64,000 bases of DNA from Mesorhizobium sp. CA14 (lineage in GTDB: Bacteria > Pseudomonadota > Alphaproteobacteria > Rhizobiales > Rhizobiaceae), in assembly GCF_020165195.1 (NCBI RefSeq), contig NZ_JAIUHR010000005.1, forward strand, positions 124,001 to 188,000. Direction: 5' to 3'. Every line of letters begins with the position of its first letter. Position 1 is the first letter of the stretch. A model generated the notes under the pieces. The model searched no databases. It worked only from the letters and a program-made list of their open reading frames with translations, and was not told the DNA's origin. Positions 45,882 to 54,506 of this stretch are shown here, piece after piece. A program made the translations under genes and the position numbers.

Positions 45882-47051
45882 TCAGCATTCACGGCCCCCT
45901 CTCGTTGTGGCGAGATGGAGGAGGGCAACGAGCGTGAAAACGCCAGCTGTCGCGACGGACGCCGTACTGAACCCGATCGCTGTCGCAAGGCCGCCGAACG
46001 CAAACCCGCCGAGACCGAGGCCCGCGTCATAAGCGCCGTTCCACAGTGCGCTTGCACCATCCACCTGCGAGGGAGCCGCGCGGGCGAGCAGCTCGGCGAG
46101 CGTCGCGGTTTGCAGCACGCCGAAGGCTATCCCGCTCAAGAGCATGCCGGAGAGCACCTCTGCCTCGCCCGTGGCGGCCAGGCCGATTGCGGCGACGACA
46201 CACGCGGCGAGGCCGGCGAGCATAGGCAGGCGCGTGCCGTGCCTGTCGACATGCCGTGCCGAAAGCCAGCGGCTAACGGGTGCTCCCAAACCCTGAAGCA
46301 GCAGGCCCAGTGTGATCGTCCCGCTGGTCGCCTCCGGATGGGCGAGAGGAAGGAAGGTGACCGTTGCACCGACAAGGACCGCGCCGCAGCCGAGCGAGAT
46401 TGCCGGCCAGATCGCCACGGCCAAAGGCGGAAAGCAATGAGCCTCGTGCGTTCCGATCTTCCTCTCGGAAGGAAGGACCGCGGTCGCGGCAAGGGCGGCA
46501 AAGGCAAGCGCCGCCGCGCAGACGGCTGTCCCCGGTGCAGCGAGATTGGTCAGCACCCAAGGGCCAAGGGGAACGGCCACGATCGCCGGAACCGCCGACG
46601 CGACCCCATATATGCTCATGGCTTCGGCACGCCGCGACGGCGGTGCCATCTGGGCCGAGAGACCGCTGGCGGCGACGAGCAGCACGCCAAGTGCAAGCCC
46701 GCGAACTGCGCAATTCAGGAGCAGCAGCGCAAGCGAAGCAGGAAAGGCCGTAAAGCAGGCTAGACCGAGCAACCCGAGGGCGAGCGCCAGCGCGCCCTTG
46801 CGACCGACGCGGTTGGTCACATGCGGCGCGGCAATTTCGCCGACGATGGTGGCCGCCATCAAAGCGCCGGTTGCGGCGCCTGCGCCGCCGGTCCCTCCGA
46901 TAGCCGACGCATGCGCCGGAATGGCCGACAGGAGCAGATAGAAGCTGCTCATTGCTGAAAGCATCACTCCTGCAACGCTCAGCATGGGAGCCATCAAAAT
47001 TGGTTCAGGAGCGGTTCGCGCCCGTGGCGCGGTAATTGCGGTTGTCGGCAT
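45882..47051 (-). CDS. MFS transporter
   Basis: A 389-residue inner-membrane protein with about 12 hydrophobic segments. The cytoplasmic loop after segment 2 (NRVGRKGALALALGLLG) carries the MFS motif pattern, and a second half begins after a polar loop (LPSERKIGTHEAHCFPPL). It resembles AraJ/YdhP-type drug or sugar efflux carriers; the substrate is unknown. The start at 47051 is 56 bases from a divergent MocR-type regulator, so the regulator probably controls it. Confidence 0.88.
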   Translation of the reverse strand: MPTTAITAPRARTAPEPILMAPMLSVAGVMLSAMSSFYLLLSAIPAHASAIGGTGGAGAATGALMAATIVGEIAAPHVTNRVGRKGALALALGLLGLACFTAFPASLALLLLNCAVRGLALGVLLVAASGLSAQMAPPSRRAEAMSIYGVASAVPAIVAVPLGPWVLTNLAAPGTAVCAAALAFAALAATAVLPSERKIGTHEAHCFPPLAVAIWPAISLGCGAVLVGATVTFLPLAHPEATSGTITLGLLLQGLGAPVSRWLSARHVDRHGTRLPMLAGLAACVVAAIGLAATGEAEVLSGMLLSGIAFGVLQTATLAELLARAAPSQVDGASALWNGAYDAGLGLGGFAFGGLATAIGFSTASVATAGVFTLVALLHLATTRGGREC

Positions 47052-47107
47052 GGCCTTGTTCTCACAGATGACGAGGCCAGGCTTACCGTGCTACTGGTCT
47101 TAACGAC

Positions 47108-48535
47108 ATGGCCAGTTGTCGAGGAGTTTTGTTGACCAGTTTGAACGCGGATATCGCTCTCAGCCTTGACCGCTCCATCGATGAGAGCCTCGGCAGCCAG
47201 CTCCGCCGCGGCCTGCTGACCCGAATTCGATCCGGGGCCTTGCGGCCTGGCGTCCTCCTTCCCTCGACCCGCGCGCTTGCCGCTCAACTGGGTGTCTCGC
47301 GGCCACTTGTGGTCGACGTGTATGCGCAACTCGCCGCCGAAGGATTCCTGACCGTGCGTCAGGGCGCACGGCCGATGGTCGCCGCCGGCTTGGCGAATGT
47401 CGCCGCCCCGGCAGAGCAGCGGTCCGCCGATCAAGTGATCCGCTACGACCTGCGACCGGCCATGCCGGACGTGGGCCATTTTCCGCGCAAAGCTTGGGTG
47501 AGCGCCGTCAGGCAGGTACTCCAGACGCTTCCGGCGAGCGATCTCGGCTATGGCGAAATTCGCGGGAGTTCCGTCCTTCGGGTTGCGCTCGCCGATTATC
47601 TCGGCCGCGTGCGCGGCCTCATCGCCGACCCCTCATGCATCTTCATCACCAGCGGCTTTGCCGAAGGGCGCGCGCTGGCCTGTGTTGTTCTGCATGCGGT
47701 CGGAGTGCGCAGGGTTGCGGTCGAGGATCCGGGCTACAGCGATTGGGTCGCGGTCGACAAAGCCGGGTTGGTCCGGGTGCCGGTGCCGGTGGATGAGGAT
47801 GGGATCGACGTCGACCAGCTCATCGCGACTGGCGCCGATGGAGCGCTGGTCACGCCCTCGCATCAGTTTCCGGTTGGCAGCGTGCTCAGCGCGGTTCGGC
47901 GACAGCGCCTGGTCAAATGGCTTCATGAGACGGACCGCTACATTCTTGAAGACGATTATGACGCGGAGTTCCGCTACGATCAGGCGCCGGTCGGGGCGCT
48001 GCAGGGTCTTGCTGCCGATCGCGTCATCTACGCGGGAACCGTAAGCAAGACGCTGGCACCAGCGTTGCGCCTTGGCTGGCTTGTCGTTCCGCCGCAATTG
48101 GTCGCGTCGATGGTTGGAGAACTTCGGCGATGGAGTGAAGGACCTCCGCGCATCGATCAGGATGCGCTTGCGCACCTTCTGCAGTCGGGCACCTATGATC
48201 GGCATTTGAGAAAGATGCGCCGCATCTACCGTGATCGCCGGAACAGCCTGCTGAGCTGCTTGAGGGACGAACTCCCGGACGTCGAGGTCGAGGGCGCGGC
48301 AGCGGGTCTCCATGTAACAGTGCGACTGCCCGCAACCATTGATCGAGCCGGTGAGGCCGACATCGTCGCGCTTCTGCGAAGACGGGGCGTGGCGACCGAA
48401 GCGTTCGGGCGATATTCCCAAACCGCGGCCGGGCCACGGCGCTTATTCATCGGCTACGGCCGAATTGCCGACAGCGCCATTGCTTCCAGCGTGCGTTTGC
48501 TCGCGCAGACCATCCGTGACGTCTCGACCCGGTGA
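47108..48535 (+). CDS. MocR/GabR-type regulator (GntR HTH plus aminotransferase-like domain)
   Basis: A 475-residue protein: winged helix of the GntR type at about residues 25-90 (SQLRRGLLTRIRSGALRPGV, then PSTRALAAQLGVSRPLVVDVY), a linker, and a fold-type I aminotransferase-like domain (about 110-470) with EDPGYSDW, ILEDDYDAEFRYD and the PLP lysine in YAGTVSKTLAPALRLGW. Such proteins use PLP to sense amines, amino acids or vitamin B6. It is divergent from the MFS gene, its likely target. A nearer ATG may exist a few codons in, but the upstream one is kept. Confidence 0.92.
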   Translation: MASCRGVLLTSLNADIALSLDRSIDESLGSQLRRGLLTRIRSGALRPGVLLPSTRALAAQLGVSRPLVVDVYAQLAAEGFLTVRQGARPMVAAGLANVAAPAEQRSADQVIRYDLRPAMPDVGHFPRKAWVSAVRQVLQTLPASDLGYGEIRGSSVLRVALADYLGRVRGLIADPSCIFITSGFAEGRALACVVLHAVGVRRVAVEDPGYSDWVAVDKAGLVRVPVPVDEDGIDVDQLIATGADGALVTPSHQFPVGSVLSAVRRQRLVKWLHETDRYILEDDYDAEFRYDQAPVGALQGLAADRVIYAGTVSKTLAPALRLGWLVVPPQLVASMVGELRRWSEGPPRIDQDALAHLLQSGTYDRHLRKMRRIYRDRRNSLLSCLRDELPDVEVEGAAAGLHVTVRLPATIDRAGEADIVALLRRRGVATEAFGRYSQTAAGPRRLFIGYGRIADSAIASSVRLLAQTIRDVSTR

Positions 48536-48658
48536 AGTCCGGCGATCGCGTTCGTTGCATGCATTTTTGCCATCGCGCTGAGCCCTCGATGCATGGTTCC
48601 GATCCGCGAGCTTCTAACCGAACGTGCCAAGTTTTTGAATTGAGGTGAGCCGGTATTC

Positions 48659-50098
48659 TTAGCTATGCAAGAAATGAATTGCAGTGACCGATTGAGGGGG
48701 TGTCGAAATGTTCAGGCGCAAGGTGTCCCCCTCCAGGCTGCTCACAAACGGCTCGCTTCGTAGCTCCGACACCTCTTTGAGTTCATCGACCGCCGCGGCG
48801 CTCAAATACTCTGGCTTGCCCATCTCTTCCCAGCGGCGCTTGGCGTTGGCGTGCTCGGCGTCGATCCGCTGAACAGAGGCGGACGTGGCAGGTGGTGCGC
48901 TCGTCAGGGTGAAGCATACCTGCTCGGTGACGATCGGATGACGCGGCAGGGCGAAGTTCGTAAGCATTAGAGTGGAGCCGCCGTTGTCGCCTCGCACGAA
49001 CCAGGCGTCCACGGTCTCGTGCGCTCCATCGACCTGGACCATCTCGGTGCCGAGTCCATGGAGCAATTGGAAGGCGCGGTAGGCGGGCTTGGCGATGCCA
49101 TGGATGTTCAGAAGCCCAAACCCGCCCTGGAAAGGGACCGACGGAAAATAGTTCTCCTCGAAAATGTCAGAGAAGGTCCAGTAGCTGTACCCTCGCACCA
49201 ATCCGTTCGCTTCCAGCACGGTCTTGACGATAAACGCGGCCGCGTATGGGTCGTCATGCATGGAATCGCGCGGATTGGAGGAGGTGGACCATTCAGTGTA
49301 GTACACGGGGACGTTGCCCGCCTGTTTGTGCACGAGGCGAGCTTCTTCGCGCAAGGCGCTGCGCCTGCTCGCGGCGAGCTGCGCTTCTGTGTCGTCCCCC
49401 GGCTGGCCGAAATCGTCGGTCGGGTAATGGTGCGTGCTGACGAAATCGGCGGGCAGGTGGGCGGCTCGGCAGAAATTCAGGAAATCCTCAATCCATGCGT
49501 TATCGGCGGTCGCCGGGCCGCCGACCTTCAACGCGGGGTCGATGGCTTTGATGGCCTCGGCAGTGTAGCGGTAGAGCTCGAAATAGTCACTCTGCTTACC
49601 GGTGCCGAAGGCCGTCAGGTTCGGCTCGTTCCAGACTTCAAAGAACCATTGGCGCACCTCGTCCAGCCCGTAGCGGTCCACCCAGTGGCCCACCAGCTTG
49701 CGGATCAGCACCGCCCATTGCGCATAATCCTTCGGCGGTGTGACGTTGGCGCGGTAGTGGAAGACGGTTTTGTCGCCCGACGCCAGGACGCCTGGCATGA
49801 AGCTCAGTTCGACGAAGGGCCTCATGCCAATCGAGTGCAGGAAGTCGACGATCAGGTCGGCGTTGAAGAAGGAGTAGAACAACGTGTCGCCCTCGCCGAT
49901 TAGAGTGCCCACATCGTCGCACAATATGCCATGGAAGCGGACATGACGCATGCCGAGCTCGTCATGCACCCGCTTCAGCTGCGCCTGCCAGTCGGCGCGC
50001 AGGCCAAGCGTGGCGTGGCCGCTGCCGACCGTATGTTCCCAGAAATGCGGCAGTTCCGTCGCCGGTCCGTTCAGGTCGCACGAAAACGTCGCGGTCAT
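48659..50098 (-). CDS. Glycoside hydrolase family 39 (beta-xylosidase type)
   Basis: A 479-residue cytoplasmic TIM-barrel glycosidase. The acid/base Glu is in FFEVWNEPNLTAFG, the nucleophile Glu in VPVYYTEWSTSSNPR; other family features are MRHVRFHGILCDD, STHHYPTDD and GYSYWTFSDIFEE. GH39 includes beta-xylosidases and alpha-iduronidases; specificity cannot be read from sequence. The start overlaps the GMC oxidoreductase stop (ATGA), so hydrolysis is coupled to sugar oxidation. No signal peptide is present, so it acts on imported oligosaccharides or glycosides. Confidence 0.9.
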   Translation of the reverse strand: MTATFSCDLNGPATELPHFWEHTVGSGHATLGLRADWQAQLKRVHDELGMRHVRFHGILCDDVGTLIGEGDTLFYSFFNADLIVDFLHSIGMRPFVELSFMPGVLASGDKTVFHYRANVTPPKDYAQWAVLIRKLVGHWVDRYGLDEVRQWFFEVWNEPNLTAFGTGKQSDYFELYRYTAEAIKAIDPALKVGGPATADNAWIEDFLNFCRAAHLPADFVSTHHYPTDDFGQPGDDTEAQLAASRRSALREEARLVHKQAGNVPVYYTEWSTSSNPRDSMHDDPYAAAFIVKTVLEANGLVRGYSYWTFSDIFEENYFPSVPFQGGFGLLNIHGIAKPAYRAFQLLHGLGTEMVQVDGAHETVDAWFVRGDNGGSTLMLTNFALPRHPIVTEQVCFTLTSAPPATSASVQRIDAEHANAKRRWEEMGKPEYLSAAAVDELKEVSELRSEPFVSSLEGDTLRLNISTPPQSVTAIHFLHS

Positions 50099-51657
50099 GT
50101 AAGCCGCTCCTTGATCCTGTCCGCCACGCGCAAGGCGTTGGCGATGATGGTCAGCGTGGGATTGACCGCCGCAATGGAGGGAAAGAAGCTCGCATCCGCG
50201 ACATAGAGATTATCGAGTTCGTGGGCCCGACAATCGAGGTCGAGCACCGATGTCGCGGGATCGGTCCCGAAGCGGGCCGTCCCGGCCTGATGCGCGGTGC
50301 CGCCAATCGGAATGTCCAAGCCGAAGTAGAACCTGCGCTCCAGCAGCACGGGGCGGAAGCCGGCCCTGCTCAACATCTGCTTGAGCTTGTTCCGCAGCCG
50401 GCGATGGGCTTCAAGATCGGTCTCGACCATCTCCAGGACGACACGATCTCCGTCGTAATGGATTCGGTTTTCCGGGCGCGGGAGGTCCTCGCTCGAGAGC
50501 CAGAAATCCATTGAGCGGCGGGCCATCGCCTCGAAGGGCGCCTTCGGCAGCCATTCCAGCCAGCGGGGCAATGCCTCGCCCCTGATCTGCGCGCCATGCG
50601 AGGTGGCGCACATCTGGATCAAACCGAGCGGAAAGTCCCAGTCGTCCGATCCGAAGTAGAAGTCGGAGACGGCGAGCGTCTTCTGGAAGACCGTGTCGTT
50701 CGGCTCGAGCATCAACGCCATCAGCACGGATTGATCGTGACGCATGTAGTTACGGCCGACCAGGCCGGAACCGTTGGCGAGGCCGTCAGGGTGCCGGTCG
50801 CTGGCCGAGCGCAGCAGAAGCAGCGCCGTCGAAAGCGCGCCGCAGGCCACCACCACTATGGCCCCGCGGAAGCGTTCTTCCTTGCCGCGGCGCCGCACAA
50901 TTACATCAGTCACCGTCCTGCCCGTGGCGTCCGTATCGAGCCTGGAGACATAGGCGTTGGTCAGCAGCGACAGATTGGGATAAGCCGCGAGCGCCGGGTC
51001 GACGCAAATAACCTGCGCATCTGCCTTGCCGTTCAACAGGCAGGGAAAGCCATCGAAGGCGTCGCAGCGGATGCAAGTGCTGGTCGGCGCGGCTCTGCCG
51101 TCCTTCTCGTCCAGCAGGACGCCAAGCGGCAGGTGGAACGGGTGCAGCCCGTCTTTCGCCAGGCTGTCGTGCAGTTCCTGGATGCGGGGCTCGTGCGACA
51201 CGGGCGGGCATGGAAAAGGACCGCTCGCCGGAGGCTCGGTCGGGTCCTCGCGGCGCTGGCCATGGACGCGGAACAGCAGCTCCGCCTCGGCATAGTAAGG
51301 CTCGAAGACCTCGTATCCGAGCGGCCATGCAGGAGATACACCGGCCTTGTGGCGGAGTTCGCCGAAATCGCGTTCGCGCATGCGAAAGAGCGCCCCGCCA
51401 TAGACCTTGGAATTACCGCCGACATAGTAGTGCAGGCCGGGATGAAAGCTATCGCCGTTCTTGCCGTACCAGGTTTCCGTGGCCTGGTAAGCGCCGTCCA
51501 CAAACACCGTCTGCGCGTCCCAATTTGCCCGTGACCGCGGCAGGTATCCGCCGCGCTCGATAAGCAGAACGCGCTTTCCGGTGGGTGCGAGACGATGCGC
51601 GACCGAGGCGCCGCCAGGACCGCTGCCGATGACGATCACATCATATTGCCCGTCCAT
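50095..51657 (-). CDS. GMC-family oxidoreductase
   Basis: The ATG at 51657 (MDGQYDVIVIGSGPGGASVA) puts the FAD-binding GxGxxG motif at residues 11-16; a long upstream open extension has no homology. The 520-residue flavoprotein shows GGNSKVYGGALFRM and the C-terminal YVADASFFPSIAAVNPTLTIIANALRVADRI segment with the catalytic-region Asn. The segment TCIRCDAFDGFPC resembles the cysteine-rich part of gluconate/sugar dehydrogenase-type enzymes. It would oxidise a sugar or its alcohol group. It lies between the SDR and GH39 genes in one operon. Confidence 0.9.
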   Translation of the reverse strand: MDGQYDVIVIGSGPGGASVAHRLAPTGKRVLLIERGGYLPRSRANWDAQTVFVDGAYQATETWYGKNGDSFHPGLHYYVGGNSKVYGGALFRMRERDFGELRHKAGVSPAWPLGYEVFEPYYAEAELLFRVHGQRREDPTEPPASGPFPCPPVSHEPRIQELHDSLAKDGLHPFHLPLGVLLDEKDGRAAPTSTCIRCDAFDGFPCLLNGKADAQVICVDPALAAYPNLSLLTNAYVSRLDTDATGRTVTDVIVRRRGKEERFRGAIVVVACGALSTALLLLRSASDRHPDGLANGSGLVGRNYMRHDQSVLMALMLEPNDTVFQKTLAVSDFYFGSDDWDFPLGLIQMCATSHGAQIRGEALPRWLEWLPKAPFEAMARRSMDFWLSSEDLPRPENRIHYDGDRVVLEMVETDLEAHRRLRNKLKQMLSRAGFRPVLLERRFYFGLDIPIGGTAHQAGTARFGTDPATSVLDLDCRAHELDNLYVADASFFPSIAAVNPTLTIIANALRVADRIKERLT

Positions 51658-51662
51658 CGCCC

Positions 51663-52472
51663 TCAGCCATTGGTCGCGAAGCCGGGAAAGAGCGTCATGC
51701 CGCCGTCGACGAATAGTGTCGTGCCGACAACGTAGTCGGATTCGTCGGACGCCAACCAGACCGCAGCCCGTGCGACGTCTTCTGGGAGCCCGATGCGCCC
51801 ATAAGGTATCAGCGTCAGCAGGTTTTTCAGCGCTTCGGGCGTGCTCCAGGCGGAGGTGTTGATAGGCGTGCATATGGCGCCGGGCGCAATGCCATTGACC
51901 CGGATGCGCTTGGGAGCGAGTTCCTGAGCCATGCTTTCCATCAGCAGCTTGATGCCGCCCTTCGAGGTCGCGTAGTTCGCATGGCCCGCCCACGGTATTT
52001 CCTGGTGCACCGAACTCATGCAGATGATCTTGCCGGCCGCGCATGAGACGGACGGCACGACGCCGCGTCGCAGGAACTCTCGCGTGGCGGCCTGGGCGCA
52101 GAGGAATTGACCGGTCAGATTGACCCCAAGAACTTTGTTCCATTTTTCCAGTGGCATCTCGGCAAACGCGGAATCGCGTTGCAGGCCGGCATTGGCGACG
52201 AGGATGTCGACGGTGCCGAATTCGCGCACGGCGCGCTCGAACATGTCCTCGACCTGATCCTGCGCCGAGACGTCGGCCCTGTGTGCCACCGCCTTGCAGC
52301 CGGCCTGATGGATTCGGTCGACGACGCCGTTCGCCGCGTCCTCGTTCTCGACATAGTTCACCACCACGTCGGAGCCGGCCAGGCCGAGCGCGATCGCGAC
52401 GCTCTCGCCGATACCTGAATTAGCCCCGGTTACGATGGCTTTCTGCTGCGCCAAAGGCTTGCGGTCGGACAT
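51663..52472 (-). CDS. SDR-family oxidoreductase (glucose 1-dehydrogenase-like)
   Basis: A 269-residue short-chain dehydrogenase: TGANSGIG (residues 15-22), NAG in LVANAGLQRDS, catalytic Ser in CMSSVHQEIPW, YATSK as the Tyr-x3-Lys pair, and a C-terminal TTLFVDGGMTLFPGF. The PVYG-like sequence IPWAGHANYATSKGGIKLLM is typical of bacterial glucose 1-dehydrogenases, which yield aldonolactones. It is the first gene of the leftward operon; the GMC gene starts five bases after its stop. A lactonase gene in the opposite operon would then open the product. Confidence 0.88.
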   Translation of the reverse strand: MSDRKPLAQQKAIVTGANSGIGESVAIALGLAGSDVVVNYVENEDAANGVVDRIHQAGCKAVAHRADVSAQDQVEDMFERAVREFGTVDILVANAGLQRDSAFAEMPLEKWNKVLGVNLTGQFLCAQAATREFLRRGVVPSVSCAAGKIICMSSVHQEIPWAGHANYATSKGGIKLLMESMAQELAPKRIRVNGIAPGAICTPINTSAWSTPEALKNLLTLIPYGRIGLPEDVARAAVWLASDESDYVVGTTLFVDGGMTLFPGFATNG

Positions 52473-52613
52473 TGGAAGCTCACTGGAACAACGTGTCTGC
52501 CGGCCGAAACCGGCACCGGTACAACGGATTTCAGGGGCAAAAGCTCCGGCTCCTTCCGCCACCAGGCGGTGCGGGAACGCGAATGTGATCTCGGCTCCCG
52601 AACCAATTTCGCG

Positions 52614-52635
52614 CTCCAACGTATGAGAGTTGGAG
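52614..52635. promoter_or_regulatory. Inverted repeat in the divergent operon promoter region
   Basis: CTCCAAC-N8-GTTGGAG, a perfect 7-bp inverted repeat, lies between the SDR gene (start 52472) and the DoxX gene (start 52686). Its position fits an operator for coordinated control of both operons. No regulator gene is present in the cluster itself. Confidence 0.5.
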
Positions 52636-52685
52636 AATATCGCGCCCGATCAGCGGGCGTGGACCCCGTGTCGAAGGATATCGCA

Positions 52686-53159
52686 ATGCCCGCTGTCCTG
52701 ATCGCGTTCGCAACGCGCTGCTTGCTGGTCGGGTTGTTCTTGCCTTTCAGTGCGCTCGACAAGGTGTTGAACTTCAAGCTGGCGACCGACCAGGCATCTC
52801 AGGTGATCTCTAGGCGCTGGCTCGCCACGGTGATGATCATCGGCGGCTTCTGCATCGAGCTCTTCATGTCACTTGCGGTTCTGAGCGGCGTTGCCGATCG
52901 GCTCGCTGCCTTGATCCTCGCTGGCTATTGCCTCGTCACGGCGCTGTTGTGGAAGCGGTTCTGGAACCGGCCCGACTTCAGGCTCAAAGGCAAGAGCAGG
53001 GGCAGGGAAGTCTTTTGGGATTTTCTCAAGAACCTCGCCCTTGCCGGCGGCTTTCTTCTTCTCGCCTTCGGATCCGGGGCGGCCGGGGTCGAGCGTTTCT
53101 TGCGCCACCCCCTGGCGTCCTCCCACCCCTACCGGACAGTTCAGGGGGACCCGCAGTGA
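52686..53159 (+). CDS. DoxX-family membrane protein
   Basis: The ATG at 52686 has AAGGA upstream (GAAGGATATCGCA). The 157-residue protein has four hydrophobic segments (for example FATRCLLVGLFLPFSALD, VMIIGGFCIELFMSLAV, LAALILAGYCLVTALLW, LKNLALAGGFLLLAFGSGAA), the pattern of the DoxX family. DoxX-like proteins sit in the inner membrane and often accompany oxidoreductases; here it may carry electrons from, or anchor, the sugar oxidation system. Its stop overlaps the start of the cupin gene. Confidence 0.82.
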   Translation: MPAVLIAFATRCLLVGLFLPFSALDKVLNFKLATDQASQVISRRWLATVMIIGGFCIELFMSLAVLSGVADRLAALILAGYCLVTALLWKRFWNRPDFRLKGKSRGREVFWDFLKNLALAGGFLLLAFGSGAAGVERFLRHPLASSHPYRTVQGDPQ

Positions 53160-53599
53160 GCACCGCGCCGGCAGTCCCCTACTGGCATCTGTGGACGGAT
53201 GCTGACGGGATCAGCCACCAGAGTCGTTGCGCGATGACGGAATTCGACCTGGAATCGATCAAGCCGCCCGCCGAGCCCCAATGGCAAGGCTGGCGCGCGA
53301 GCGGGCGCATGACGGTGCTCCTCACGGTTCTGCCCGTCGGCTGGATAGGTACATGGCACGAAAACCCGAAGCCACAATGGATCGTCCCGCTCTCGGGACG
53401 CTGGTTCGTGGAATCCATGGACGGAGCGCGCGTCGAGATGGGGCCGGGCGAGCTGTCTTTCGGCGGCGATCAGAATTGCCGACTGACGGACGGCAAGCGG
53501 GGCCACCGCTCCGGCACGGTGGGCGATGAGCCGGCCGCGTTGATCGTGATCCAACTGGAGGATGGCCCCACGCAGTCACTGGCTTGCGAATTCAGGTAG
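53156..53599 (+). CDS. Cupin-like protein
   Basis: A GTG at 53156 overlaps the DoxX stop (GTGA). The 147-residue protein looks like a single-domain cupin: ALGTW-like strand PVGWIGTWHENPKPQWIVPL, then GRWFVESMDGARVEMGPGEL and SFGGDQNCR, then a C-terminal strand region LIVIQLED. The His-x-x-x-Pro and later polar residues could bind a metal, but the usual two His-rich cupin motifs are only partly kept. It could be an isomerase or a binding protein for an acidic sugar product. Confidence 0.72.
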   Translation: MSTAPAVPYWHLWTDADGISHQSRCAMTEFDLESIKPPAEPQWQGWRASGRMTVLLTVLPVGWIGTWHENPKPQWIVPLSGRWFVESMDGARVEMGPGELSFGGDQNCRLTDGKRGHRSGTVGDEPAALIVIQLEDGPTQSLACEFR

Positions 53600-53603
53600 A
53601 CAG

Positions 53604-54506
53604 ATGAACGACTTCGAGATCGTCGATCGACGGTTTGCCCACTATATCCTGGAGAACGCTCCGCTCGAAGAACTTGCCGGCGGCTTTCGCTGGATCGAGG
53701 GACCGGTCTGGATGGGCGACGCGAATTGCCTGTTGTTCCAGGATCTTCCGCGCGACCGAACCATGCGCTGGATCGAGGATGCCGGCATATCCGTCTATCG
53801 CTCGCCGTCGGGATACGCCAACGGGCAAGCGCGCGACAGGCAGGGGCGGTTGATTTCCTGCTCGCATCGCGAGCGCTGCCTATTCCGGACAGAATGGGAC
53901 GGATCGCTGACACGGCTCGTCGACCGGCACGAGGGCAAGCCTCTCAACGCGCCCAACGACGTCGTCGTAAAATCCAACGGCTCGATCTGGTTCACCGACC
54001 CTCTCTATGGCATTCAGAACGACTATGAAGGCGGCCGACAGCTTTCCGAGCAGCCACCCGCACTTTATCGGTTCGACCCGCAAAGCGGGCACATTGCGAT
54101 CGCCGCAGGCGACTTCGACGGGCCGAACGGCCTGGCGTTTTCGCCGGACGAAACCCGTCTCTACGTATCGGAAACAGGCGACCAAACCACCGACGCCCCC
54201 CGGCAATATATCAGGGTCTTCGACGTTGCAGCGGGCGACAGGCTATTTGGAGGCGAAGTCTTTCATAAGATCGAGCCGGGCTATGCCGATGGGCTGTGCG
54301 TGGACGAGGACGGCAACATCTGGTCGAGCGCGGCGGACGGCGTGCACTGCATTGCGCCCGGCGGCGAACTGCTCGGCAAGATCCTCGTTCCGCATCGCGT
54401 GTCCAACCTGACGTTCGGCGGCTTCGCTCGCAACCGACTGTTCATCGGCGGCTCGCATACGCTCTATGCAGTCTTCCTCAATCGCCGAGGGGCGACATGG
54501 CCATGA
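53604..54506 (+). CDS. SMP-30/gluconolactonase/LRE family protein
   Basis: A 300-residue six-bladed propeller of the SMP-30 family: ENAPLEELAGGFRWIEGPVW (metal Glu near residue 32), FQDLPRDRTMRW, GKPLNAPNDVVVKSNGSIWF (Asn-Asp metal pair), DFDGPNGLAFSPDETRLYV and the metal Asp region PGYADGLCVDEDGNIWSS. Enzymes of this family hydrolyse aldonolactones. It is co-directional with the cupin and VOC genes, and would act on a lactone made by the SDR or GMC enzyme of the divergent operon. Confidence 0.9.
   Translation: MNDFEIVDRRFAHYILENAPLEELAGGFRWIEGPVWMGDANCLLFQDLPRDRTMRWIEDAGISVYRSPSGYANGQARDRQGRLISCSHRERCLFRTEWDGSLTRLVDRHEGKPLNAPNDVVVKSNGSIWFTDPLYGIQNDYEGGRQLSEQPPALYRFDPQSGHIAIAAGDFDGPNGLAFSPDETRLYVSETGDQTTDAPRQYIRVFDVAAGDRLFGGEVFHKIEPGYADGLCVDEDGNIWSSAADGVHCIAPGGELLGKILVPHRVSNLTFGGFARNRLFIGGSHTLYAVFLNRRGATWP

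Noticed and set aside
50095..52143. A 160-residue N-terminal extension of the GMC oxidoreductase
   Set aside because: The FAD-binding motif lies at the very N-terminus when starting at 51657, as in the family, and the extension overlaps the SDR gene in another frame.
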